From: Bacteroidales bacterium UBA4912
Lineage (GTDB): Bacteria; Bacteroidota; Bacteroidia; Bacteroidales; Dysgonomonadaceae
DNA length: 13,776 nt
Assembly: GCA_002398875.1 (NCBI GenBank)
Contig: DHCC01000025.1
Coordinates: 1 to 13,776 of the forward strand
Reading direction: 5' to 3'
Shown: positions 1 to 8,401 of the stretch, one piece after another
Numbering within the stretch: position 1 is the first letter of the stretch
Layout: every line of letters begins with the position of its first letter
The notes under the pieces: model-generated
What the model was told of the DNA's origin: nothing
What the model saw: only the letters and a program-made list of their open reading frames with translations
The model's database searches: none
Translations under genes and position numbers: made by a program

Positions 1-269
1 TTCTCATCTGAATCAAATTTCCAATACTTCGATGTATTAGTTCGTTTTCTGTTCTATCCCTGTATTCTGGATTATTAATTTACATTCTCTTAGATAATTG
101 TTATCTCTGTAAACTGTTGTGGCGTCATAAACATTTCCATAGGTTTTTATTCAAATTTCTGATATTGTCCATTCATTGGAGGAAGAATAAAAAACGTCAT
201 ATTTTTACTAAAATCGATACTTTTTTACTTTATTAACACAATTTAGATATCAATGAATTGAATTATTAA

Positions 270-277
270 TACATTTG
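270..277 (+). promoter_or_regulatory. candidate Bacteroidota -7 element for the gntR-type gene
   Basis: TACATTTG matches the Bacteroidota primary sigma -7 consensus TAnnTTTG exactly. It would place the transcript start near 283-285, leaving a leader of about 35 nt before the ATG at 319. No good -33 TTG/TTTG is seen about 20 nt upstream (the sequence there is TTTAG at 242-246), so the call rests on the -7 box and its position. Confidence 0.4.
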
Positions 278-284
278 CAAATGT
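271..284. promoter_or_regulatory. 14-bp perfect palindrome, candidate operator
   Basis: ACATTTGCAAATGT is a perfect inverted repeat that begins inside the candidate -7 box and ends 34 nt before the regulator's start codon. GntR-family dimers bind short palindromes and often repress their own promoter, so this is the best candidate operator for the adjacent regulator. The half-site TGCAAAT recurs at 3584-3590 in the gap before the susC-like gene. Binding is inferred, not shown. Confidence 0.4.
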
Positions 285-318
285 TATTATGTAGGACATA
301 TAATATTTATACTATATA

Positions 319-1053
319 ATGGAAAATATAACAGGAAAACTCGAAATCAAAAAAGGGACTACCACTCTGGTTGACCTGACAGAAGAGGCAATACTCAATT
401 ATATAAAAGAGAGTCATTTAAAGCCGGGTGATGAATTCATGTTTGATGAAAGTCAACTGTCAGAGCAATTGAATGTAAGTAGAAATGTTGTTAGAGAAGC
501 CCTCAGCAGGTTGCACTCATTTGGAATAATCAACAGCCGAAAAAGGAAGGGGATTTTTTTACAAGAACCCGATATGAAAAAAAACTTTAGTCGGATTATT
601 GATCCAAAGCTATTGAGCAAAGAGAGATATCTGGATCTGCTTGACTTAAGATATATTTTAGAGATCGGTATAATACCCTCTTTGTTTGAAAATTTACAGG
701 AGCAAGACATCAGGGATCTCTATGAGGTGCTTCCGTTGCATATGATTGAAAACAAGGATGTTCGGTTATCGACAGAAGATGAGATTAAATTTCACACTGT
801 TATTTATAAAATTGTGAACAATCAGACGTTGATCGATTTAATGCAGATCATTATATCGATGCGTTTCAGACTTTATGATAGTTCAGAGTTTGCAATTTTT
901 AATCAAAAGATGAATAGTAATAATCTAAAGGCCACTCATTTTGATATCATTAAGGCAATTGAGAGTCGAGATAGTGACCGGTATGAAAATGTAATTAAAA
1001 GGCATCTATTGCCTTATCATATGTATATTAAAGAGAGAAGACAAGTTTTGTAG
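319..1053 (+). CDS. GntR-family transcriptional regulator, FadR/FCD subfamily
   Basis: A cytoplasmic DNA-binding regulator, probably the local repressor or activator of this locus. Residues about 18-82 form the GntR winged helix: LxPGDEF, then SEQLNVSRNVVREALSRL as the recognition helix region, then the wing ending near GIFLQEP. Residues about 100-235 look like the all-helical FCD ligand domain. The usual FCD metal set (Asp-x3-His, His, His) appears as Glu155-x3-His159, His207 and His229, so Glu replaces the common Asp. FCD regulators typically sense sugar acids or other carboxylates; E. coli NanR, which senses N-acetylneuraminate, belongs to this group, which suits the downstream lyase. The start is fixed by an in-frame TAA at 301-303. 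Length (244 aa) is normal. It is followed after 41 nt by the next gene, suggesting cotranscription. The ligand is inferred only. Confidence 0.93.
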   Translation: MENITGKLEIKKGTTTLVDLTEEAILNYIKESHLKPGDEFMFDESQLSEQLNVSRNVVREALSRLHSFGIINSRKRKGIFLQEPDMKKNFSRIIDPKLLSKERYLDLLDLRYILEIGIIPSLFENLQEQDIRDLYEVLPLHMIENKDVRLSTEDEIKFHTVIYKIVNNQTLIDLMQIIISMRFRLYDSSEFAIFNQKMNSNNLKATHFDIIKAIESRDSDRYENVIKRHLLPYHMYIKERRQVL

Positions 1054-1094
1054 ATTAGTTAAACCCCTGAAATCTCCCAAAAAGAGTTAAACCT

Positions 1095-2048
1095 GTGAAT
1101 CGATTTTTATCCCTTTTATTATTATCCTTTATACTAACTAATTCATATGCAATTAATGGAAATCAATTGTGTGTAGAAGAGATTGCACTAAATTATCTAT
1201 ACGAAACGGTTAATGATACCATTTTTTGGAATAAGATTCATGCGATCGAGTTTTTGATAGATTTAGGATTTAATGAAGACATAGACGTGATATTGGAAGA
1301 ATTGGAGTGCAATTATGAAAATATTCCTCAAAAAAGAATCGGATGTTGGAGATGCAGGGTAAAGAACGAAAAGAATACCGATAAAAAAAACAGATATATT
1401 GAGAAAATCTTTCAAGTCTATACAAACCCAAATAGCCCTGATATCATACATGCAATTGAAAGTCTTGCAAAGTTGTCGGTATCCTTGAAAAACATCCCTC
1501 GGCCGGCACTTTATGATTCTGCAAAAAACAACATCTGTAATGCTTACCTGAACTGGTCCTCCATTTATCCAGATTCTCCAGTCTCATGTATAGACTATTC
1601 AGCATTATTCAAAACACTTCAATCCGATAATTCAGATTACAGAAGAATAATGGCATACGGGTTGAAATTTTTAGGTAAAATGGAGGGTAAGCCATGGCGA
1701 AATGTTGCTGAGAAAGCAATAAATCAACTTGCAGAATATCCTTTTTCGACTTATCTGTTAAGTGGAGCACTAAGTACATGCCCCGAAAAAGAACGAAAAA
1801 GTCGTTATACGGATCTGATCAAACAAAAATTGAAAATTCTGGCAAAAGGGAATGAATCCATTAATCAATACGAGGCTTATGTTGCCTTGGGGAATTTTGC
1901 GGATCAGGAAGATTTCAACTTCATTAAAAAGGAATTTCTGAAATTATATTCATGTAAGAATGGAGCAGAATTTGACAGGAACAAAAAGGATGTTTTGTCC
2001 GCCATATCCTATGCTTTATTAAAAACATCAGACCATAAAAATAAATAA
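1095..2048 (+). CDS. exported HEAT-like helical-repeat protein of unknown function
   Basis: I do not recognise a characterised family. The GTG start is chosen because codons from it encode a clear type I signal peptide (hydrophobic core LSLLLLSFIL, cleavage after about NSYA, residue 19). An in-frame TGA at 1068-1070 leaves no ATG upstream. The mature protein is probably periplasmic. It shows spaced helical units with a shared pattern: KIHAIEFLIDLG (47-58), IIHAIESLAKL (117-127), RIMAYGLKFLGKM (184-196) and EAYVALGNFADQED (260-273), like degenerate HEAT or TPR repeats. The mature part carries eight cysteines (26, 73, 84, 87, 149, 165, 229, 287), including a CWRC motif, which is unusual for a scaffold protein. 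No catalytic motif is visible. It ends only 5 nt before the symporter gene, so its job may be linked to uptake or to processing of the transported sugar. Confidence 0.8.
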   Translation: MNRFLSLLLLSFILTNSYAINGNQLCVEEIALNYLYETVNDTIFWNKIHAIEFLIDLGFNEDIDVILEELECNYENIPQKRIGCWRCRVKNEKNTDKKNRYIEKIFQVYTNPNSPDIIHAIESLAKLSVSLKNIPRPALYDSAKNNICNAYLNWSSIYPDSPVSCIDYSALFKTLQSDNSDYRRIMAYGLKFLGKMEGKPWRNVAEKAINQLAEYPFSTYLLSGALSTCPEKERKSRYTDLIKQKLKILAKGNESINQYEAYVALGNFADQEDFNFIKKEFLKLYSCKNGAEFDRNKKDVLSAISYALLKTSDHKNK

Positions 2049-2053
2049 CAAAT

Positions 2054-3553
2054 ATGAATTTTTCAATCATAGACTGGATTATTGTAATAGCATATCTTTT
2101 ACTTATGTTATTAATTGGATATTTATCTTCACGAAATAACAAAACCGCTGAAGATTATATTCTTGGAGGCAAAACAATGAACCCTTTTATGATCGGCATT
2201 TCATTGTTTGCCACCCTCTTCAGTACATTAAGCTATCTGTCATATCCGGGTGAAATGATTAAGTATGGGCCAGTTTTTTTAGCGGGTATCCTCGCATTGC
2301 CTCTTGCAAACTGGATTGTTGGAAAATTCTTAATTCCCAAGTTTATGCAAATGAACGTAAAAAGTGCATATGAAATTTTAGAAATTCAACTGGGAACTAA
2401 TACAAGAAAACTTGCCGTATTTTTCTTCCTGTGCTTGCGTTTTTTGTGGATGACAACTATTATATATGCAACTGTTGATATTGCAATGGTCCCCATATTA
2501 AATATTGACCGTTCACTCGTTCCCTATATAAGCATTGCCTTGTCAATATTGACGGTTATTTATACTACCATGGGTGGAATTAAGGCTGTAGTCAGAACCG
2601 ATGTTGCTCAATCCTTTATCATGTTTTTTGGACTTATTATGACAATTGTTTTTGTAATAAGCCAGCTAAGTCCAGATCAATCTCTTTTTAATCCTTCAGT
2701 ATATGCTCACTGGGGATCCTTTGATTGGGGGATTCACCCTACTAAAAGGATGACAGTGGGAAATATTATTATATTGATATTAGTCATACAGGTGTGTACA
2801 GCAGGTTCTGATCAAATGGCAATACAAAGGTATTTATCCACAAAAAGTTCAAAAGATGCCTCATCCTCATACAATATATCGCTTTGGGGTGGTGGACTTA
2901 TTAAAATACTGCTGGCTATAGCAGGGATATGTGTAATGGCTTTTTTCTTTTATAATCCTGAAATAATAGAAAATGTTGGAACCATATACGATCATGCGGA
3001 TTCGCTATTTCCATTATACATAAGGGTTGGGCTTCCACCAGGATTGACGGGATTAATTACAGCAGCCTTATTAGCTGCTGCTATGTCAAGTTTATCTTCT
3101 GGTTTGAACTCAAGTTCTACAGTAATTTTGGAAGATATCCTTAAGAAAAGAAAGAAAAAAGGAAGACAAGCGCCATCTGATGATAAAAATGATTTAAAAT
3201 TAATCAAAAAAATCTCATTTATACTCGGTATTTTGGTAGCTCTATCCACATTTTTTCTACCGTATATTACGGGGAACCTATTCGATATAATTCAAAAAGT
3301 GGTTAATCTGGTAGTTGCTCCTCTGTTTGTCTTGTTCTTTATGGCCTTGTTTGTGCCTTATGCTACTGACAGATCTTCTGTTTTAGCCGGAGTGTTTTCT
3401 TTAGCAATTGCAATTCTTATTGCCTTCTTTGAATTGTTTGGTATTTCATCGTTGTGGGTTACCACTTTCTCACTCGTAGGAGGTATTACACTCGGGATAC
3501 TTTTAAGTTTCATTGACAACTTACTAATAATAAAAAGAAACAATGGAGGATAA
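2054..3553 (+). CDS. sodium:solute symporter, SSS family
   Basis: An inner-membrane Na+-coupled transporter, probably carrying the released monosaccharide into the cytoplasm. The 499 residues have about 13 hydrophobic segments, typical for SSS proteins. The N-terminal block has the family pattern IGYLSSRNNKTAEDYILGGK (21-40) followed by TM segments with SLFATLFSTLSYLSYPGE. Residues 338-355 (ALLAAAMSSLSSGLNSSS) correspond to the serine-rich helix that helps form the Na2 sodium site in vSGLT and related proteins. A lysine- and arginine-rich cytoplasmic loop lies at about 364-386. SSS proteins transport sugars, sialic acids, amino acids and other organic ions; the lyase downstream points to a sialic-acid-like substrate, by inference. 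Several bacterial sialic acid transporters belong to this family. The gene follows the helical-repeat gene by 5 nt and precedes a 174-nt gap. Confidence 0.93.
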   Translation: MNFSIIDWIIVIAYLLLMLLIGYLSSRNNKTAEDYILGGKTMNPFMIGISLFATLFSTLSYLSYPGEMIKYGPVFLAGILALPLANWIVGKFLIPKFMQMNVKSAYEILEIQLGTNTRKLAVFFFLCLRFLWMTTIIYATVDIAMVPILNIDRSLVPYISIALSILTVIYTTMGGIKAVVRTDVAQSFIMFFGLIMTIVFVISQLSPDQSLFNPSVYAHWGSFDWGIHPTKRMTVGNIIILILVIQVCTAGSDQMAIQRYLSTKSSKDASSSYNISLWGGGLIKILLAIAGICVMAFFFYNPEIIENVGTIYDHADSLFPLYIRVGLPPGLTGLITAALLAAAMSSLSSGLNSSSTVILEDILKKRKKKGRQAPSDDKNDLKLIKKISFILGILVALSTFFLPYITGNLFDIIQKVVNLVVAPLFVLFFMALFVPYATDRSSVLAGVFSLAIAILIAFFELFGISSLWVTTFSLVGGITLGILLSFIDNLLIIKRNNGG

Positions 3554-3727
3554 GTATGACAATTGATTCCCTAATCCACCACATGCAAATTACAAAATAT
3601 AATAATTCAATAAAATAGAAACAGCGATATAGTCTCTAATACCTCAAACAGATCGTTACTGGTTATAAATTACTAATATCATTATATGTGCATACTTAAT
3701 TTACAATTAATCCTAAAAATTTGAACG
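3554..3727. other. intergenic gap before the SusC-like gene
   Basis: This gap of 174 AT-rich nt probably contains the promoter for the SusC/SusD pair, because it is the largest break between genes in the first half of the window. No clean TAnnTTTG box with a matched upstream TTG is visible, so no promoter is placed. The heptamer TGCAAAT at 3584-3590 matches one half of the palindrome at 271-284. No convincing terminator hairpin is seen. Confidence 0.4.
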
Positions 3728-6700
3728 ATGATTAAAAGAATGTTTTTTATTGTTTTTAGTTGTCTATTACCGTTAATTTTATTTTCGCAAAATAATACAA
3801 TTAAGGGTTTAACAACTGACGAGAACGCAGAGCCATTAATTGGCGTAAATATTGTTGTAAAGGGAAAAACGATTGGAACTGTAAGTGATGTTCAAGGAAA
3901 TTACATCATAAACGCACAACCAGGGGAAATATTGGTTTTTTCGTACATCGGGTATCAATCCATTGAGGTCCCAATTACGCAAAATGTTATAAATGTGATT
4001 CTAAAAGAAGATGTCACTTATTTGGACGAAGTTGTTGCAATTGGTTACGGGTCACAAAAGAGATCTAACGTTACAAATGCAATTTCAACAATTAAAGGAG
4101 AGGACTTAATCAGTCGCGGAACAGGTTCAGCTGATGAAGCGTTAATTGGAAAAGTTGCCGGAGTACGTGTTATGCAAATGGATGGTATGCCAGGCAGAGG
4201 AATGGATATTAAAGTTCGTGGAATTTCATCTATTAATTTTTCAAACAATCCATTATATGTAATTGATGGTTTTCCCGTTGATAATCTACGTAGTGTGACT
4301 ACAGGTGATATTGAATCAATAGAAGTTTTAAAAGATGCGGCATCGACTGCGATTTATGGTTCACGTGGTTCACAAGGAGTTATATTAATTACAACTAAAA
4401 GAGGTGCAAAAGGAAAGCCGGTTGTCCAGTTAAATACAGATTTGATTGTACAACGTCCATGGAGTAAGATAAACGTATTGAATAGAGATGAATGGATTGA
4501 ATTTGCCATAGAGGAGCGAAATAATACCTATGAATTAAATGGAGGTAACCGCAATGATGACAATTCCAAAAGGGCAGCTGCCTATCAAATTGATCCATTA
4601 TGGCTGACAGATCCAGCTTCTTTGCCCGATCACGATTGGTATGACATAACTACAAGGAATGCTCTTATGCAAAAATATCAGTTATCGGTTTCCGGAGCAA
4701 CGGATGATGTTAAATACTATATTTCGTCCAACTGGTTAGATCAACCGGGAGTGGTTTTATATACCGATTTTAACCGGCTCTCATTTACCTCCAATGTTGA
4801 AGGCGCAGTAAAAGACTTTTTAAGCATAGGAGTGAATTTAAATGCATCACAAGAAGAACAAAATGACCCACAAACCTCCTCCAATGCTGCAGGAGTTAGT
4901 CGTATTCAATTAACGCCTCCTGTTGTAGGGCTTGAACAAAATACCGAAAACGGAGGATATCATCCATTTGTTGGTTCTTTTATCATCAACCCTTTAGCTC
5001 AATTACGGGATGAAAAACGATTTCACAAAACCAGAAAAATAAGAGCTAACGTCTATGCAGATGTTAAATTTACTCCTGAATTTAAATTACGTTCATCCTT
5101 TGGTGCCTATTTTAATAATCGGACTACACAACAATACATAAAGGCTAATCTAACTCGAGGCAGAGGTTCTTCAGGATTTGCTGAGTCAGCAGAAAATACC
5201 AACTATCTGACAGAACATGTGTTCAGTTACGAGAAATTATTTAAAGATATTGAATTTGGAGCTATCGGAGGATTTTCATATCAAGAGAATTCATACTATT
5301 CAATTTATGCTGCCAGATCGGGTTTTGCTGACGACCAGGTAATAACTTTGAACGCCGGAACCGATATGACTGGAGCCAGTAGCAGTATGAATAAATGGAC
5401 AATGATGTCATTTTTTACTCGAATGAATGTCGCTTATAAAAATCGCTATTTAGGTTATGTTTCTCTGCGAAGAGATGGTTCATCCCGTTTTGGTAAAGAT
5501 AGCAAATGGGGCTATTTTCCAGCAGTTTCATTAGGATGGCGAATATCTGAAGAGGAGTTCATGAAAGATTTAACATGGTTGAGTAATTTAAAATTAAAAG
5601 GGAGTTACGGAGTTGCCGGAAATAACAATATTGGGAATTATGCTCCCTACGCCACGCTCGCTTCCAACAACTATGTTTGGGGTAATGATGTAGTTCCTGG
5701 TTATTCTATTGGAGGGTATGAGAATTCACAATTAGGATGGGAGAAAACCCATACTCTGGATGTAGGTCTCGAAATGGGATTTCTAAAGAATAGAATTCAG
5801 TTTAATTTTGATTACTTCAATGCGAGAACAAAGGATCTTCTTCTTAACTTGAATATACCTCAAGTTACGGGTTTCAGCAGCGCAATGAAGAATCTGGGTG
5901 AAGTAGAGAACCAAGGCTTCGAATTTGAACTTACGACAACAAACATTTACAGGAAGAATTTCTCTTGGACAACGAATGCCAATATTTCCAATTATTTAAA
6001 CAAAGTATTAAAATTAGGTGATGATAATGCACCTATTTATGGGTATGCAGATGGATATATGGTTACCATTACTGAAATAGGTCAACCGATTGGAAGCTAC
6101 TATATGTTTGGCACTGATGGCGTTTTTATGAATCAGGAAGATTTTAATTCCAATCCACATTATAAAACTCAAAATATAGGAGATACAAAATACATTGACC
6201 ATAACAAGGATGGCGTCATAGATAATGATGATAAGTATATTCAAGGCAATGCATATCCCGACTTTACATACGGTATGACAAACACTTTTACATATAAGGA
6301 TTTTGATTTGAGTTTCTCTGTCGATGGCCAGGTTGGAGGTAAAATTCTTCGAAGCTTCGGTCGTCAAGATGGACAATCCAGAGGTAATGTTTGGAAGTTT
6401 TGGTTAGATCGTTGGAAATCAGAAGAGGATCCAGGTAACGGCAAAGTTCCACGTGCTGTTGTTTCTGCGAACATGACCACCCCATCTTCATTCTGGTTAT
6501 TTGATCAAACTTATTTTGCATTACGTAACATTTCACTGGGTTACACAGTACCACAGAGTTTTTTGAAAAACCAGAGTATTATTAGTTCTTTGAATTTTAA
6601 ATTAAGCGTTGATAATGTATATATGTATGATCATTACAATCATGCCCCAACTACAGCAAATCAATCCAACTCCGCTATAGTACCTAACAATGACTCGGCA

Positions 6701-6754
6701 ACTACTTATCCTATCTCTCAGAATTATACAATAGGTATTTCGTGTACTTTTTAA
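3728..6754 (+). CDS. SusC/RagA-family TonB-dependent outer-membrane transporter
   Basis: An outer-membrane beta-barrel that imports oligosaccharides or sugar ligands with energy from TonB. A signal peptide occupies about residues 1-20 (cut before QNNTIKG). Residues 26-83 form the carboxypeptidase-regulatory-like domain that marks SusC proteins (PLIGVNIVVKG, GTVSDVQGNY, VFSYIGYQS). The SusC boundary motif EVVAIGYGSQKRSNVTNAIS (101-120) follows and leads into the plug domain with VRGISSI, NPLYVIDG, DIESIEVLKDA and IYGSRGSQGVILITTK. The remaining residues form the barrel and end in aromatic Phe (SCTF), as needed for barrel assembly. An acidic loop at about 819-835 (DHNKDGVIDNDD) resembles the calcium-loop-like segment seen in many SusC proteins. 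Length (1008 aa) is normal and the frame is intact. The SusD partner starts 12 nt downstream. Ligand class is inferred from the neighbours. Confidence 0.97.
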   Translation: MIKRMFFIVFSCLLPLILFSQNNTIKGLTTDENAEPLIGVNIVVKGKTIGTVSDVQGNYIINAQPGEILVFSYIGYQSIEVPITQNVINVILKEDVTYLDEVVAIGYGSQKRSNVTNAISTIKGEDLISRGTGSADEALIGKVAGVRVMQMDGMPGRGMDIKVRGISSINFSNNPLYVIDGFPVDNLRSVTTGDIESIEVLKDAASTAIYGSRGSQGVILITTKRGAKGKPVVQLNTDLIVQRPWSKINVLNRDEWIEFAIEERNNTYELNGGNRNDDNSKRAAAYQIDPLWLTDPASLPDHDWYDITTRNALMQKYQLSVSGATDDVKYYISSNWLDQPGVVLYTDFNRLSFTSNVEGAVKDFLSIGVNLNASQEEQNDPQTSSNAAGVSRIQLTPPVVGLEQNTENGGYHPFVGSFIINPLAQLRDEKRFHKTRKIRANVYADVKFTPEFKLRSSFGAYFNNRTTQQYIKANLTRGRGSSGFAESAENTNYLTEHVFSYEKLFKDIEFGAIGGFSYQENSYYSIYAARSGFADDQVITLNAGTDMTGASSSMNKWTMMSFFTRMNVAYKNRYLGYVSLRRDGSSRFGKDSKWGYFPAVSLGWRISEEEFMKDLTWLSNLKLKGSYGVAGNNNIGNYAPYATLASNNYVWGNDVVPGYSIGGYENSQLGWEKTHTLDVGLEMGFLKNRIQFNFDYFNARTKDLLLNLNIPQVTGFSSAMKNLGEVENQGFEFELTTTNIYRKNFSWTTNANISNYLNKVLKLGDDNAPIYGYADGYMVTITEIGQPIGSYYMFGTDGVFMNQEDFNSNPHYKTQNIGDTKYIDHNKDGVIDNDDKYIQGNAYPDFTYGMTNTFTYKDFDLSFSVDGQVGGKILRSFGRQDGQSRGNVWKFWLDRWKSEEDPGNGKVPRAVVSANMTTPSSFWLFDQTYFALRNISLGYTVPQSFLKNQSIISSLNFKLSVDNVYMYDHYNHAPTTANQSNSAIVPNNDSATTYPISQNYTIGISCTF

Positions 6755-6766
6755 AATATAGAAATC

Positions 6767-8239
6767 ATGAAGAAAATAACGATTACAATACTTCTAATAA
6801 CCGCCTTGTTTACAACTTTTTTTATTGGTTGTGATTCCCTGGATCAATATCCAATATCAGAAAAAAGTTCTGGAACATTTTTTAGCGACGCAGATCAATT
6901 TAATCAAGCAATTGCAGGTTGTTATTACATACTTAGGCAATATAAACTGCGGGATAACATCTATTTCAGGTTAACAGAATCACGATCTGACAACACATTC
7001 CAATTGCAAGATTATGATGATGGACAGACATCACGATTTGAAGAAACAAGTGCTCTTCCCTTATTAACCAATATGTGGGCAGCAAGTTATAATGCAGTAA
7101 ACAGATGTAATACTGTTTTAGAAAATTTAGAGAAAGTAGATTTTGAAATGAATCACGATCAAGTTGAAGGTGAAGCTCGCTTAATAAGAGCAATGGTATA
7201 TTTTGATCTTGTTCGCACGTATGCAGGAGTTCCAATCGTCGATAAAACATTAACTTTATCTGAAAGTTATACTGTGGAAAGGTCAACCATGCAAGAGGTT
7301 TATAACTTTATAAAAGAAGATTTGACAAAAGCTTCTGACTTATTACCTACTTCTACTATTTCAGGTCGTTTTAATAAATACGTGGCAATTGCTTATATGG
7401 GAAAAGTACTCGTATTTGAGAGTGGATATCCACTTAAAAACAATAAATGGGACGAAGCTAAAGACTGGTTAAAGAGGGTTATAGATTCAAATCAATATGA
7501 ATTTTTTCCAAACTTTGCAGACATCTTTTTACACGCAAATGAGTCAGGCAAACAGTCCGTGGCATCATTTGCCTGTTTATCGGGAGTTGGGAATCAGGGA
7601 AATCCTTTTCCTTCACGCAATGCACCCAGAGACATAGCCAAATCAGGAGAGTTAGGTATAATATTTGGGGGTAATGCAGCCTGTCTTCATATATCTGAAG
7701 ATTTAGTTAATAGCTTTGACTCAAATGATTCACGGTTGCCCGTATCCATACAACAAGTATGGAGGCATACAAACGGAAATCTTATTGATAATGAACCTTA
7801 CTGCAGAAAATATCAAGATGGACCTGTTTCAACAGCACACGATTGGGATATCGATTATATTGACTACCGATTTGACGAAGTTTTGTTGCTTTACGCTGAA
7901 TGTCTAAATGAACTTGGATTTGTAGCGGATGGGGAATCTTTTAACATAGTGAACAATTTTCGTCTACGTGCTGGTTTAGCACCTAAAACCTCAGCTGAAA
8001 TTCAATCTCAGGATGATTTTCGTTTGTGGATAGAAAATGAAAGACGTTGGGAGTTTATTGGAGAGAATATTCGCTGGTTTGATTTGGTAAGGACTGATAG
8101 AGCACTTGACGTTATGAATGCTTTTCTCACGCCCTATAACTATGGCGGAAATGTTACAAAAGATCGCTATTTTTATCCTATCCCTTTAAGGGCTACTAAT
8201 GAGAATCCAAATCTCTTAATAGATCCCGGGTTTAAATAA
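6767..8239 (+). CDS. SusD/RagB-family glycan-binding lipoprotein
   Basis: A surface lipoprotein that forms the lid of the SusC transporter and helps capture the ligand. A lipoprotein signal peptide ends in FIGC, with Cys22 as the lipidated residue, followed by the SusD-typical start DSLDQYPIS. Helical SusD signatures follow: the TPR segment EARLIRAMVYFDLVRTYAGV (136-155), NNFRLRAGL (396-404), and NERRWEFIGENIRWFDLVR (424-442). The C-terminus YFYPIPLRATNENPNLLIDP matches the family ending, where IPL replaces the frequent IPQ. At 490 aa it is on the short side for the family, so loops around the binding face may be reduced. It is almost certainly cotranscribed with the SusC-like gene (12-nt gap). 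The ligand cannot be read from the sequence, since binding residues vary widely between SusD proteins. Confidence 0.96.
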   Translation: MKKITITILLITALFTTFFIGCDSLDQYPISEKSSGTFFSDADQFNQAIAGCYYILRQYKLRDNIYFRLTESRSDNTFQLQDYDDGQTSRFEETSALPLLTNMWAASYNAVNRCNTVLENLEKVDFEMNHDQVEGEARLIRAMVYFDLVRTYAGVPIVDKTLTLSESYTVERSTMQEVYNFIKEDLTKASDLLPTSTISGRFNKYVAIAYMGKVLVFESGYPLKNNKWDEAKDWLKRVIDSNQYEFFPNFADIFLHANESGKQSVASFACLSGVGNQGNPFPSRNAPRDIAKSGELGIIFGGNAACLHISEDLVNSFDSNDSRLPVSIQQVWRHTNGNLIDNEPYCRKYQDGPVSTAHDWDIDYIDYRFDEVLLLYAECLNELGFVADGESFNIVNNFRLRAGLAPKTSAEIQSQDDFRLWIENERRWEFIGENIRWFDLVRTDRALDVMNAFLTPYNYGGNVTKDRYFYPIPLRATNENPNLLIDPGFK

Positions 8240-8277
8240 CAGTTTTACTAAAGTTCGATATAATTTCTTATTTCACG

Positions 8278-8295
8278 GAATTAGTAATTCTTTTT
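8278..8295 (+). terminator. possible weak terminator after the SusD-like gene
   Basis: The perfect short inverted repeat GAATTAGTAATTC (8278-8290) is followed at once by five T residues, 38 nt after the SusD-like stop codon. The stem has only one G:C pair, so it would be unstable. It may attenuate rather than stop transcription, or be chance in AT-rich DNA. Confidence 0.25.
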
Positions 8296-8313
8296 AATGA
8301 GATTGCTATGTCG

Positions 8314-8321
8314 TACCTTTA
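8314..8321 (+). promoter_or_regulatory. candidate -7 element for the sialidase-like gene
   Basis: TACCTTTA differs from the Bacteroidota TAnnTTTG consensus only in the last base, and a T-run at 8291-8295 lies at about the right distance for a degenerate -33 element. The resulting leader would be about 75 nt. Together with the 162-nt gap and the possible terminator just upstream, this suggests the propeller gene can be transcribed on its own. Confidence 0.3.
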
Positions 8322-8401
8322 CAACTTATTAATAAAGAAAAAGTAGTAAATATAATTATCTTAGGATTATAGTCAATAAAAATTAATAAATATTCAAGGA
8401 A

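Larger units (their letters stand above)
1..318. other. 5' non-coding region upstream of the regulator
   Basis: No convincing gene is seen here on either strand. The longest notable reading is a 37-residue open stretch on the minus strand (150 to 37) with no ATG, and I do not call it. The right end is very AT-rich and holds a palindrome and a candidate promoter for the regulator gene, listed separately. In-frame TAA at 301-303 closes the regulator's frame just upstream of its ATG. Confidence 0.6.

Noticed and set aside
37..150. Minus-strand open stretch of 37 residues in the 5' non-coding region
   Set aside because: It has no start codon, is closed by a stop just upstream, and matches no family I recognise. 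It could be a gene remnant, but the sequence alone does not support it.
6014..6376. Minus-strand ORF of 120 codons opposite the SusC-like gene
   Set aside because: It is antisense to well-conserved SusC barrel sequence, and its hydrophobic stretches follow from the complementary codons.
7716..7907. Plus-strand 63-codon ORF inside the SusD-like gene in another frame
   Set aside because: The SusD-like frame is intact across it with family motifs; no independent support exists.
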